A stretch of 64,000 nt of DNA from Arabidopsis thaliana. Its lineage: Eukaryota > Streptophyta > Magnoliopsida > Brassicales > Brassicaceae. Below the pieces are notes generated by a model. That model worked only from the letters and a program-made list of their open reading frames with translations. It was not told where the DNA came from and did not search any database. The translations under genes and the position numbers were made by a program. Each line of letters starts with the position of its first letter. Position 1 is the stretch's first letter. Where the stretch lies: contig NC_003070.9 of assembly GCF_000001735.4 (NCBI RefSeq), positions 2,542,001-2,606,000 of the forward strand, given 5' to 3'. Below, in pieces: positions 1 through 10,205 of this stretch.

Positions 1-88
1 CAAAGATTTTACCTGAAACAGCAAAGATCTCGACTTGCCTACTAACGAAAGACAGCAAAGATAACAACCACCGAAGAAATTAAAGCTT

Positions 89-320
89 CTATAAGCTAAT
101 ATGATTGTTCCGTAACCAAAGACCATTTTCATATTTGTTTGCGCAAAGCTTATAACAAAAAAAATTGTCTGATAATGAATCATAAGCCAAGTTAGAGGAT
201 AGATAAAGTGGAATACCTGTCGGGATCCATTTGTTCGTCGTCCGATCGAAACACAAACTACGGCGATTTATCGTTTCAAGTAGATTTTCAGTAAAGGCGT
301 TTAAGTTCCAGTCGAGCATA
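89..320 (-). other. Possible coding exon of an unrecognised gene at the window edge
   Basis: On the minus strand an open frame runs from about 400 to 89, with its first ATG at about 320 (peptide begins MLDWNLNAFTENLL). A good donor (CAG|GTATTCC) follows the codons for KWIPT near 217, which would make this a short exon continuing to the left. The open frame extends upstream of the ATG without a stop to about 400, so the exon may start earlier through a splice acceptor. I do not recognise the peptide and see no domain. It could be the start of the next gene to the left or a chance frame. Confidence 0.25.
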
Positions 321-364
321 TGGGAAACGACGCCCAAGGCCAAAACCTCTGCCTCACCAAGAGG

Positions 365-416
365 TGTTAAGCCTTTTGAGGTTTTAAGCCTTTTGAGGTT
401 TTAAGCCTTTTGAGGT
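365..416. repeat. 17-bp tandem repeat, three copies
   Basis: The unit GTTTTAAGCCTTTTGAG occurs at 381-397 and 398-414, with a slightly degenerate first copy at 365-380. It lies between LIG1 and the unrecognised fragment on the left. Confidence 0.8.
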
Positions 417-912
417 TTCGTCTTTTTACACTTCGGCCCAAATCCAGTTTAATGAGTTAATTTGTGGACCTATTACAATTACATGTTTATTGGTTTTAAA
501 ACCTACGGTTTAGGCCCACCTACTATACAGTATTTAACTATTTATTTATCTTGCTTCGAGTGAGACTACAAACCAGAGGCTCGTCTTCTGCTGACAACTA
601 TTAAACTCATAAGCCAATGATGTAGTTACTGTATCTTGCCTCAAGTATCCTGTTTCTACTGTAAACATATTCCACATTTCTGCCAATCATAGATAGCTCA
701 GTGATGTCAATCAGGGCAGTGTTTTTATTCATTCCAGAGTCAGTTGATGAGTGTACCAATTTTTTTCCAGAACCTTTCATTCACTTTTCCTAAAAGCAGT
801 TTTACATAAGCAGTTACAGTTGAAAACTCAAACACGCAATGTGCATCATTAGCAAGTTACGAGCAATGTCGTACATACGAGGAAATGTGCTCTGAGGCCA
901 GATTACTGTTGT
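417..912. other. Intergenic / 3' flank of LIG1
   Basis: AT-rich sequence downstream of the LIG1 stop codon. It probably holds the LIG1 3' UTR. No credible ORF or RNA gene was seen. Confidence 0.5.
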
Positions 913-3900
913 TCAATCATCGTCACCTTTGACTTCATTACTTGGATGATTGTGTTTCTGAGCTTGGTACAAATCAGCAATCTGAAAATGTGCAGGGAAA
1001 ATTGAGAATTAGAAAAAGGAAAAGAGTTTCAAAACCAGTCTGGTCTTGTCTTTCCAGTATTGAAAACATATGAGTGTAATTAGAATGAAACTTCACCTGC
1101 TCAGATGATGTTGCTTCCTCGGGCTTCTTGTCTTCCCGTACACGAAGTAGACGAGGAAAACGAAGAGAAATCCCCTTTTAACGAAACAAAATTGAAAACC
1201 AATACGTAACAATATATCAGCAGAGATATTCAAACCAAAAAGGAAAAAGAAGAAAATAAGTCGGAGAAAGTTAAACCTTATCAGGATCCACTATGCCAGT
1301 AGCTGCACGGTGCACAGGGCTAATTGTTAAGTCAGCTGCTTTCACTTCCCAGACCTTTAAGCAAACATATTTTTTACCTTTCATTTCAACCCATACGATA
1401 GAATGGCGAAACTAATAAATATAAGATAACATTTTGAGTACAAGCAAACATAATCCTACCTCAGTGGGCTCAAACCAAACATCTGGATTGAGGCTGTCTC
1501 CAACTCGGTAGTATTGCTGGATATTTGAATCATTACAATTAAATAAGAATTCATGCTAGAGACATATATGATAAGGAAGAAGAAAATATCCTACTTTTGG
1601 AGTAGCAATCACTTGAGAGCGAAGACTGGACGACCGCTCGTCAAGCATGGCATCAGAAAATCCAGTACCTAGTAGCCCAAACCGTATAACCAAGGTTTAA
1701 GAAACTTGAAAAACTGAACACACATACATAATATGAAATACCAAGGTGTATTCATGTATTCGACTGACCAATTTTACAAATGCTCTGGAACTCTTCCTTA
1801 TCAACATCATAGCAAGCGAGTAAAAATGCACCATAGACACCTAGAAGGAAATCATAAGGCTTTGTTAAGAGCATAGAGAATGAAGAATGTATCATCCAAT
1901 GTATTTTCGTGGTTTTCACCTGTGCGTTTTCCACGTCCATGGAAAGCAGCAATTGGTACAAGATCCACAGAGTCCCCAATGCTGCACATGTAATCCTATA
2001 GTCAGTAAAAAACTGTTCGATTTAAACTTTTTTAAGAAAAATGTTTAAGAGAGTCTTGCCTGTCCATATAGTCTTTCTTCAGTTTTAGCCAATTATTTGA
2101 TCGCTTTGCAGGCTCATAGGTAGCATCTGAGTCCAATGTTTTAATGATTAAACCTTCGCAGCTGCAAAAGAAAAAAAGAATATATAGATGAACGGGAACA
2201 TCATAGAGATAAAAGGCATAGGCCTATGTAATAGACATAGGTGTAGAGAAATCACAACATGCGTGGGTCAAATTGCTAAAAATGCAATTTTCATCCTGAA
2301 GGCAAATCATGAAAATCGAAACAGCATAGAGATATTGAAGCAGAACTCAATGTCATATCATATATCACTACAGGCATGGTCAAATTGTTAATTTATCATA
2401 TCCTTAAACATGTAACAGATAATTGGATAACTATCTAAAATAGAATACCCGAAATGAGTAAATATCTACCAGAATCTCTAAATTTATGTGAACTCAGATG
2501 AAGGTGAAAGATGGTGCTAAAGAGAAGATGCTAGGCAACAATCAGTACGAGTATGATCAAATTGCTAAATTATCATACCCTTGAACATATAAAGATAACT
2601 CTCTAAAATAAAAAATACCTGAAAGCAGTAAATATCTACCAAAATCTCTAACTAATATGCTACTAAAGAGAAAGTGATATGCAACAATTTACACCAAAGT
2701 TTACTGCACTTTTTAGAGATACAGAGAAGTGTCAAGAGATATACCCAACATCAACAGAAGCGTCAAGAAACTTTTGTATTTCATCGATATCGTTAGATGT
2801 TACAGCAGTTGCAAACTGGAAATACCCAGGATCTTCCTCAAATGATTCGTATAGCTTCTGCTAGAAGCAAGGTGAACACAAATGATTACATATTTGCACA
2901 ACAAGAACTTGACTGCAACCAAAGAAAAACAAAATATTATAATGATATACAGATATTGCTCACCTCTCGGCGAATTTTAAGATTCTCCTGGATAAGTTGT
3001 TGGCCATTTAGATATAACATGTCAAAAGCAAAGATGCATACGCCAACCTTGATATCATTGACATTCACATTTTTACGGGCTCGAGTGCTCAAAATCTGGA
3101 AAAAGAAAAGAAAAAAAAAGAGAGAGAAAAAAGACATCAAGTCAAATAGTTTGAAATAGCTAACTTCAACTAATGTAAATTAATCCAATAACAGGAGCTT
3201 TATAACAATTGATATATATTAACAATCCTCTTCACACCAACACTAAACATAAGCAAAAATTAGGTGAATCACCAAAACTGTCTGAGTGCCATTAAAGATC
3301 CATAAGTGTAACAAGGTTTATTCAGTAACGTTGGCAAAATTAAAGGTTAGACAGTGTCCAAAACCCGAAAATCTGGTCTAAAAGAGCATTACAGCTATGC
3401 TTATTTCTTAATTCACTGGCTAACAAGATGGAAACTCTAACACATTTAACATTTCTCTGGCATTTCTATAAAATAACATACCGTAAATGAATAGACAAAA
3501 TATAAGGCTGCAACCATACTTTAATATCAGAACGCTATTCACTTATGAGTTACCTGGAACGGAAGAATTTTCTTTTTCTCCCTGTCGAAAGCAACAACTT
3601 CACAATCCAGAATAAAAGATTTCACAGAAGGCTTCTTTAATCTGCATTGAGATGTTTCACTAACTTCAGTAGAAAGATTGAATCTCTAATGTTTTCAACC
3701 AGTTACACCAGATGTTTACCTTGATAACGCAAGAGCAACATCCGGGTACTTCCCAGTGTTTCTTTCAGCATTTCGACTGTATATCTCAAATGTACCATCC
3801 TCCATAAAATGTATCTGCAGAAATTGATTGATGATAAGCCATACCATATTTAAATAACTCATATCTAAGAATAGCATTCATCCTAATTCAGTAGACACCA

Positions 3901-5815
3901 AATATCACCTGTGCACGTTCCCCATCATATTTGTATTCACATGTGAAAACGATGTCCTGGAATTTATTCAGTATCTCAGCTACACCTTTGGTTGGTTTTG
4001 CAAGCATGGGTCCAATTGGAACACCCAATGTAAAGTTACAAGTTTTTGGAAGATTCCACACACCGCCACTTAGAAGAGCAGGAACAATAATGTCATAGAC
4101 AGGAAGTACAGTGAATACTTGTTTAACAATCTTTGCAGCCTACAAGAACAGAGCAGAATGATGGATCCAGGAAAGAAGTGTAATGGCATAAGATTACAGA
4201 AATGCATAGAAGGTAAATTGTGACGTCTCTCAAAGAATACTACATAGAGATCCTACAGCAACACAACATCCTTAGAGTAGCTCAGAAAATATATTTTTAC
4301 TCACAAAACTCGGAAAGAAGGATTCTGATATATAAGTGGGAGATACAAAAACAAAAAGAGATAGCAGACCTCTTCTAAAGGAGACTTGGTATTTGGGGGT
4401 GGCTTTGAGTGCTCTTCATTATATACAGCGGCTTGTCCCAATGCGGCTAAGACAGTCTGACCTGAGAACCCTAACCGCAATTTTGCCTGCAAGGTAAATT
4501 AAGAAGGGCGAAATAAGGAACCCAAACGGATAAGCAGAAAAATAGTGGCGGTTGATGCATACCTGAAGTAATCGTGTTAAGTAAAGAGGTTCACAGTCTG
4601 TTGTCGCCACAAGAAGTGCCTTCATTCGATTCTTCTTCTTTTCATTACTATCTTTTCCACTTTCCTGTAATAGTTAACATGCAATAGTCCCACTCATCTT
4701 CTATGCAGTCAGACAAAAAGACGGTTGACTGAATCTCAATTGAAAGCATAAACAAAATTTCAAGCATTCAAAAGCCACAAGGTTATAAATACCTTAGCAA
4801 TTTGTCGAAACGTATCGAAAACCTTGACAACAGTCAATGGTTCGGGCTTGAACATCATAGTCTGAGTCGAACGGCTTCCTTTTGCTACAAGTCCCAAGTC
4901 TCCCAGTTCCTATAAATCAAGTTCAATTTCAGAACTGCTAATTTTCTTATTCAAAAACCTTATAGCAATTCCACACCAGACAAGCTCATTGAATTACAAG
5001 GCAACAAAAGTTTTAAAAAGTCAACATACCGTATTCTGCTTCTTAACATGATCCTCAGTTCTACCAAAAGCCTCAGAGATAGCCTTGATAATTGTACTCT
5101 CACCAATTCCCAATTCTACACCTTCATGAGCCGGGGCAATCTCATTCGCCGAAAGATAAACAGTAGCGACCAAATCCTCAGGAGTAGTGGCAATAACAGT
5201 TCTCAACATGTTACACAGAATATCAGTAATCACAATCCGGCCACTTTCATTTGAGATCAGATCAAAAGCCAATGCGACAAACAGAAACGGAACTCTCTCC
5301 CCTTTCTCCCAGCAAGACATTTTTTCAGGATCGAAATCATTCGGCTTCTTCTTCAGCAATCCAATTTTGCTCTTCATTTCGTCTGTCTTGCTCAAAGTCT
5401 TAGCCTTTTTCGCTCCCGTCTTTGAATCCTCCGCAATTGACGATGTATCCGATCTGGGATTTGCAGAATCAGAAACAGGCTCCAGCAGATCCTCCGTTTT
5501 TGGAAGTGTACCTTCGGAAACAATAGTTTTGCCCAAATTAGCATCTTGGGTTTCTCCAATTTTCCTTTTGTTCGGCGAGCGAGACAAATTAGTTGTCTGG
5601 GGAGTCTTCTTCTTGGCGGCTGCACGAGCATTGGACATGAGAGCATCAAATGCAGAAGGGCGGGAAGAAGACATGGCTCTATGGCACGAGCTAAGACGCA
5701 AGTGGGAAATTTGGCGGCTAAAAGAGATTAACACGGAGGAGAATTGAGAGATTTGGGTTTTAGTACAGAGAGAAGGTATGCATCGGAGGTAATTCGACGA
5801 TCGAATCGCTAACAT
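913..5815 (-). CDS. LIG1: DNA ligase 1 (ATP-dependent), multi-exon, dual-targeted
   Basis: Seals nicks between Okazaki fragments and in repair; forms an enzyme-AMP intermediate. Exon 1 (5030-5815) encodes an Arg/Ser-rich, acid-poor N-terminus like a mitochondrial presequence, then a second ATG at 5674-5672 ([14 protein letters not shown]) that starts the nuclear form; two start codons with two destinations are known for this gene. Later exons encode the DNA-binding region ([18 protein letters not shown]), the adenylation motif [10 protein letters not shown] (lysine codon 3930-3932), the EGLIIKT and [10 protein letters not shown] nucleotidyltransferase motifs, and an OB-fold part ([30 protein letters not shown]). 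The last exon is 913-981 and ends [11 protein letters not shown]. The coordinates span all introns. An E2F-like box lies within the presequence coding segment. Identification is firm; not every internal splice site was checked. Confidence 0.96.
5672..5674 (-). promoter_or_regulatory. LIG1: Second in-frame start codon of LIG1 (nuclear isoform)
   Basis: In-frame ATG 47 codons after the first ATG (5815-5813). Starting here drops the basic, hydroxylated presequence and leaves a nuclear ligase N-terminus with basic runs (AAAKKK, NKRK). Leaky scanning between the two is the established model for this gene. Confidence 0.8.
5710..5717 (+). promoter_or_regulatory. E2F-like box TTTGGCGG
   Basis: Matches the E2F consensus TTTSSCGS. 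It lies between the two LIG1 start codons. A near match (ATTGGCGG) sits at 5891-5898, just upstream of the first ATG. An E2F role for a replication gene is plausible but inferred. Confidence 0.45.
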
Positions 5816-6818
5816 CAGTCGATTTTGAAATTAGGGTTTTAGAAAGGACAGGTGTTGCAAGTTTGCAACCTTGAAGAAAGGTGATAATATATTGGCGGCA
5901 GAATTTCTCACCCGCCACTCTCTCCTTTATGTTGGGCCAAATTAGGACCACCTGAAGAAGCGGGCTAAGATATCTTAAGATGGTTCGGATTTGCCGAAAG
6001 AATACGATTTTTTATCCAGAGTTTCTACCTGTAATTACTAATTAGGGTTAGTCCAAATCTTTAATAGATCCCAATGATCAAATTTTATTTTTTTGAAAAC
6101 TTCAAATTTGGACAAAATTGTGATGATTATTTCAAAGGTTATTGTAAATATAATATTTTATAAATTACATCAAATGCTATCACTAATGGATACTCATACA
6201 CTAAACTGTGCCCTAGTTTTAAATTTTTGTTATTGGGCCTTTTTATTTTATGTGGGTCTATGATATGGAAAAAATATCGTTATAGCCCAATAGACAGTAT
6301 AATGTCAGCCCAAACGTGACGCGTATGGTTATCGAACTGTGAAATCTAAGTATCTTACTCATTCGCACAATGAGCGCGTAGACGCCACCTATCCGAAATC
6401 CATGCGAAATTGCTGTTTTCCGTAAAATTAAAAAATTAAGCGCGTGAAGGGCTGTTTACGAGTTCCTCAACTTTTAATCTTTATCTTGTTTAATTGGCCA
6501 ATTAGGATACAAATCTTAGTGTAGAATTAAAATAAAACACATATTTCAATAATTTAGTGGTTGCACATGCACCCTGTATTTCTTCACTAAATCCGCCTGT
6601 TAATTTGTGGGATCGATGATTTACCTTCTCATCACCTAGTATATGTATTTCTCCCCTATACATGAATGATGAACATGTGTTTTGTAGTCCTTACAACACA
6701 AAAAAATCTATTGTGTGCTTCCTATAAGATCCGTTACACTTTGTTTGTAAAGGATCTTAATTTCAATAAGGAAAATAAACCAAGATTGAAGCTAACTCAA
6801 TTTCAGGATAAATGCTTC
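5816..6818. other. LIG1 promoter and CHX6B 3' flank
   Basis: No gene seen. It contains GGCCCA-type (site II) elements, for example TTGGGCC near 5932 and AGCCCAA near 6284 and 6309, which are typical of promoters of proliferation genes. The right-hand part is AT-rich and probably holds the CHX6B 3' UTR. Confidence 0.5.
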
Positions 6819-9473
6819 TCACTCTTGTTGTTGGACGACTAACACGGAGGCTCTAGAAGGAAAATATTCAGATGCTAACAAATCTCCAATGACTCCAAGT
6901 TCTTCGAATTCCATCCAATCCCCGAGTCCTCTGGTGACTGTAGTACCAACCCCACTTCTTCGACCGACTATGAATAGATCATAGTCGTAAGACACGGAGT
7001 GCAAAATTTTGGATGTCTCTGTGCCATCTCCCACCGTCCAGTCAATGATGGTTGACTTATCTCCAGGCCTTTGGTCTTCATGACGGTTCATGTCTACCAT
7101 TTGGCTATGAATCCTCAAGCTACTCTCATCGGCATAAGACGTAGGGATCAGACGCAAGACCGTTAGAATCACTTGTTGGTTACCTCTCATGTGGTCAGCT
7201 AATGCCAGGGCCTCTTTGTCGTCATTCCCACCCACGTAAATCAAGCACACCTGCATTTAATGTATGAAAATAAAAAATATTCAACATCATTTAGAATAAA
7301 CAAAAAAAAACAAAAAAAAAAGAATGTAGTTACTTACACGGCACGGAGATTCTAGGGCTTTGGTTTGCCAAATTGGTTTGCGATAAACAAAGATTCCGAC
7401 AGAACAAGGGGCGCGTTTCAGAACATTAAGATTAAGACTTCTTAGGGTTTGATCGTCTGAGATAATGACATTTCCGTTAGGCTCCCAAGTGCGGTGAAAC
7501 GAGAGGAGAATAAGATTGGAACCTTGACTAAGAGCAAACCAACATATTTGTTCATGCATCTCTTTAGCGGAAGTTAAAGACGTGAACATGTTTATGGAAG
7601 CGGAGTCCCAATAAACCTCTTGAAACAGTTGGAAAGAGCTTATGACATTTTCGGAATAAGACCGACTTCCAGGCTTTGGTTTTTGAAGCTGGTGGGAGAT
7701 AAACGTGGGAGTAGCTTGACCCAATAACTCTATTAGGTGAAGAACACAACATTCCATTGGAGAGTCTTTAGATGGGGAAGTTGCTCTAAGAAGGCTAATC
7801 ATCGATGTTATGTTGTCAGGCTTGTTGATGCACACCAGCGTTTGCATTTCTGGCTTCTCTTTCAAGTTTCTTCTTCCGTAACACACAAATCTCTTAGACC
7901 GGTCATACAGGAAATGTATAGCCATTGGTGTTAACAAAGAGTTTACGAGAATGTATACGCCCAGGAGCGACAAGACCTCCAGACTAATCCTCTGTTAAAA
8001 ATGAGAAACATTAAAACAGAAATATATATACAAATTAAGATGATCATCATATCCGTTATATGAGTATAGCTAAAATATTCTTACGTCTTTTTCGAAGGCT
8101 GTAAGTACGTAACCCAACTCGAAACTACTCTTGGTGCCCATAATGACACCTAGGATAATTGAGTCTCTCAAAGGTATCTTTGTAGCTAAGGCGGCTAAAA
8201 ACGAAGTAGCGAATTTCGCTATGTATACGATGGGAAGGAAGGAAAAACACTCGTACATATGTCCATGGAGATGCCTTCCATTTCCAAACTCCTTTCGTAG
8301 AAATGACCAATCTAGTTTGATCATGCTAAGTGATCCAAAGAGGGGTAAAAAAATGCCCTCGTTGAAGCTATCGAATTTTTGTATAAATACTGATCCTAAT
8401 GGCGGCCCGTTAGGGACAGCCAAACCAAGAGCAAATGCCCCTAGCGGTCCGAAGAATAAGAAGCGGCTCCAATAAAGATAAGATAAGTAAGCAAGCAAGA
8501 GACCAATGTAGAGATAGACGTTCTTCACCGGGGCTCCTTCTGGCGTATGTCTTATAACCCAAAGCATAAATTGTCGCACAAGGTACACAAAAATAAAGAA
8601 TGCCATAAAAGCTAATCCCATTTTCACTCCTTGAGTTTCATCACGGCTAACGTAAGCCGATACAGTCAAGAAAAAGGCAAGCAAATCTGTTACCATTCCC
8701 GCTGACTGAGCTATTTGGCCGAAATCAGTGTGAACTATCTTGAGGTCAGTAAGCAACATGTTGACGCAAGTGAAAGGCGTCATGCTCATTGTGAATGTCA
8801 TTACGGTATACTCCATTTCTGTCATGGTCAGAATACTTGATTTCTCTCTAGATGAATAAAGGAGTTTTCCTATTTGCCATGGGATGATCATTGAGGTGAT
8901 CCCAATTACAACACTCTTAGTTCCTGACTTTTTCATTATTCCAACATCTGTAGTCACTCCCCTTAGAAACCAATCTAGGACAAAAGCAAATGCGCCTATA
9001 GTATCAGGAACCTTTGTCATATACTGGTTATAATGGATAAATATATGCTTTAAACATGGTATTTGCATAGATCCAAACATCTCACTTAAGACTGCTCCGA
9101 CCTTCAAGAACAAGAAAAGAAAATGTGTTATATTATTCGAACATCCCCAATGACATGCGGATATTTGAAACCCGTAATTACGTACAAGCATCATGGAGGT
9201 GAACTTGGGGATAGGAACACCTAACTTCTTGAACAACATATCAAATAAACGCCATAATAGGAATATGGAGAGAATAATGATCTCCAATTGTGGAAGAGGG
9301 TACTCCCAAAAATCCATTCCCTTAGATCCGGAAGCCATTTTCTCTGCAACGCCATGTGAGTTCAACATTATATGTGGACTTACATCGCAAAACATCTTCG
9401 TCCCCATCTCTGCTCTTTTCTCATCGTTGTTCCACATGAACTCTTTGCGCCAAGTCGCATTTTCTGCATCCAT
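6819..9473 (-). CDS. CHX6B: Cation/H+ exchanger, CPA2 family
   Basis: Predicted K+(Na+)/H+ antiporter of endomembranes or plasma membrane. Four exons: 9186-9473, 8085-9101, 7338-7991 and 6819-7250, all phase 0, giving 796 residues. I chose the ATG at 9473 (MDAENATWRKEF) because the open frame further upstream has only a TTG. The N-terminal half is the multi-spanning Na+/H+ exchanger domain (for example FDMLFKKLGVPIPKFTSMML, then DTIGAFAFVLDWFLRGVTTD). The C-terminal half is the hydrophilic domain typical of CHX proteins, with VCLIYVGGNDDKEALALADH and the closing GVIGDLLAS...SVLVVQQQE. It is first of three tandem paralogues on the same strand. CHX genes of this subgroup are known to be pollen-expressed. 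Intron 1 is unusual: 84 nt with no stop in frame. Confidence 0.95.
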
Positions 9474-10205
9474 TTGGGACAAATCTTGTCTACGTAAAAC
9501 CAAAAAGAACAAAAAAAAAAATTGACAATGAAAAGATTTTGCAGTCAAAAAAAGAACTAAAATTAAAACCGGTCTGATGGTTTCACACAGATCCCAAAGG
9601 ATCTCTAAAATTAGGATAAGGGTATAAATATAGGGATTGTCTCGTCCAGGTGTTGTCTTTGTTTTTGGCGCTTGTAAGTTGTATTACTTTAAAATAAAAT
9701 GACCTCTTTAGGCAGTCTAAATAAACGCTTTACCCATTTTTAATAAGATGATCCATTAATTAAGACCTCAAATTCAATCTTTTATCAAAGGGAACAGAGC
9801 AGAGTACTCTGTTAGGTACCAAAATCTCTTTTTGTTGAGAAAAACAGAGTATTTTGCTCTGTTCCCTCTGATATCTCTAACACATACTAAACTTAATTAT
9901 AACGTGACAAAGTGTGTATGTTAAACAGACCCTGTTACTACAAGAGAATATATATTTTTGAATTGTGATAACAAAGGCAGCTATAGTTGGAAGGCGTTAT
10001 CATAGAGCAGGCACTGCCACAAGAAATTACTCTAATCTTGTTAACTCAAAATTTGATTAAAAAAATCGTGAAGTTTATATCATCATATCCAGAAGAAACT
10101 CGAATCAATTACTCCATAACTTCAAGCAGCCTAAAACTAATGTTTATTGATGTAGAGAAATACAACATTGAAAAGCTGAGCATTGAACATATCTCGCATT
10201 ATTTC
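9474..10205. other. CHX6B promoter / CHX6A 3' flank
   Basis: Intergenic between two tandem CHX genes. It contains the foldback at 9783-9873. A plus-strand open frame at 9987-10274 overlaps the CHX6A 3' end and does not look coding. Confidence 0.5.
9783..9873 (+). repeat. Foldback (inverted repeat) with 24-bp arms
   Basis: Arms 9790-9813 and 9843-9866 are inverted copies over 24 nt; the two differences both give G-U pairs in a plus-strand RNA. After a 2-nt internal loop the outer 5 nt (9783-9787 and 9869-9873) also pair. The loop is 29 nt. It could be a MITE remnant or a small-RNA hairpin. Confidence 0.75.

Noticed and set aside
5187..5747. 186-residue plus-strand ORF opposite LIG1 exon 1
   Set aside because: It is antisense to the LIG1 exon 1 coding sequence and has no recognisable domain; the minus-strand frame is the ligase.
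8131..8475. 114-residue plus-strand ORF within CHX6B
   Set aside because: Antisense to exon 2, which has clear antiporter coding sequence.
9474..9548. Extended start for CHX6B (MTAKSFHCQ...)
   Set aside because: The first codon of this extension is TTG, not ATG. The ATG at 9473 gives 796 residues, in line with the two paralogues.
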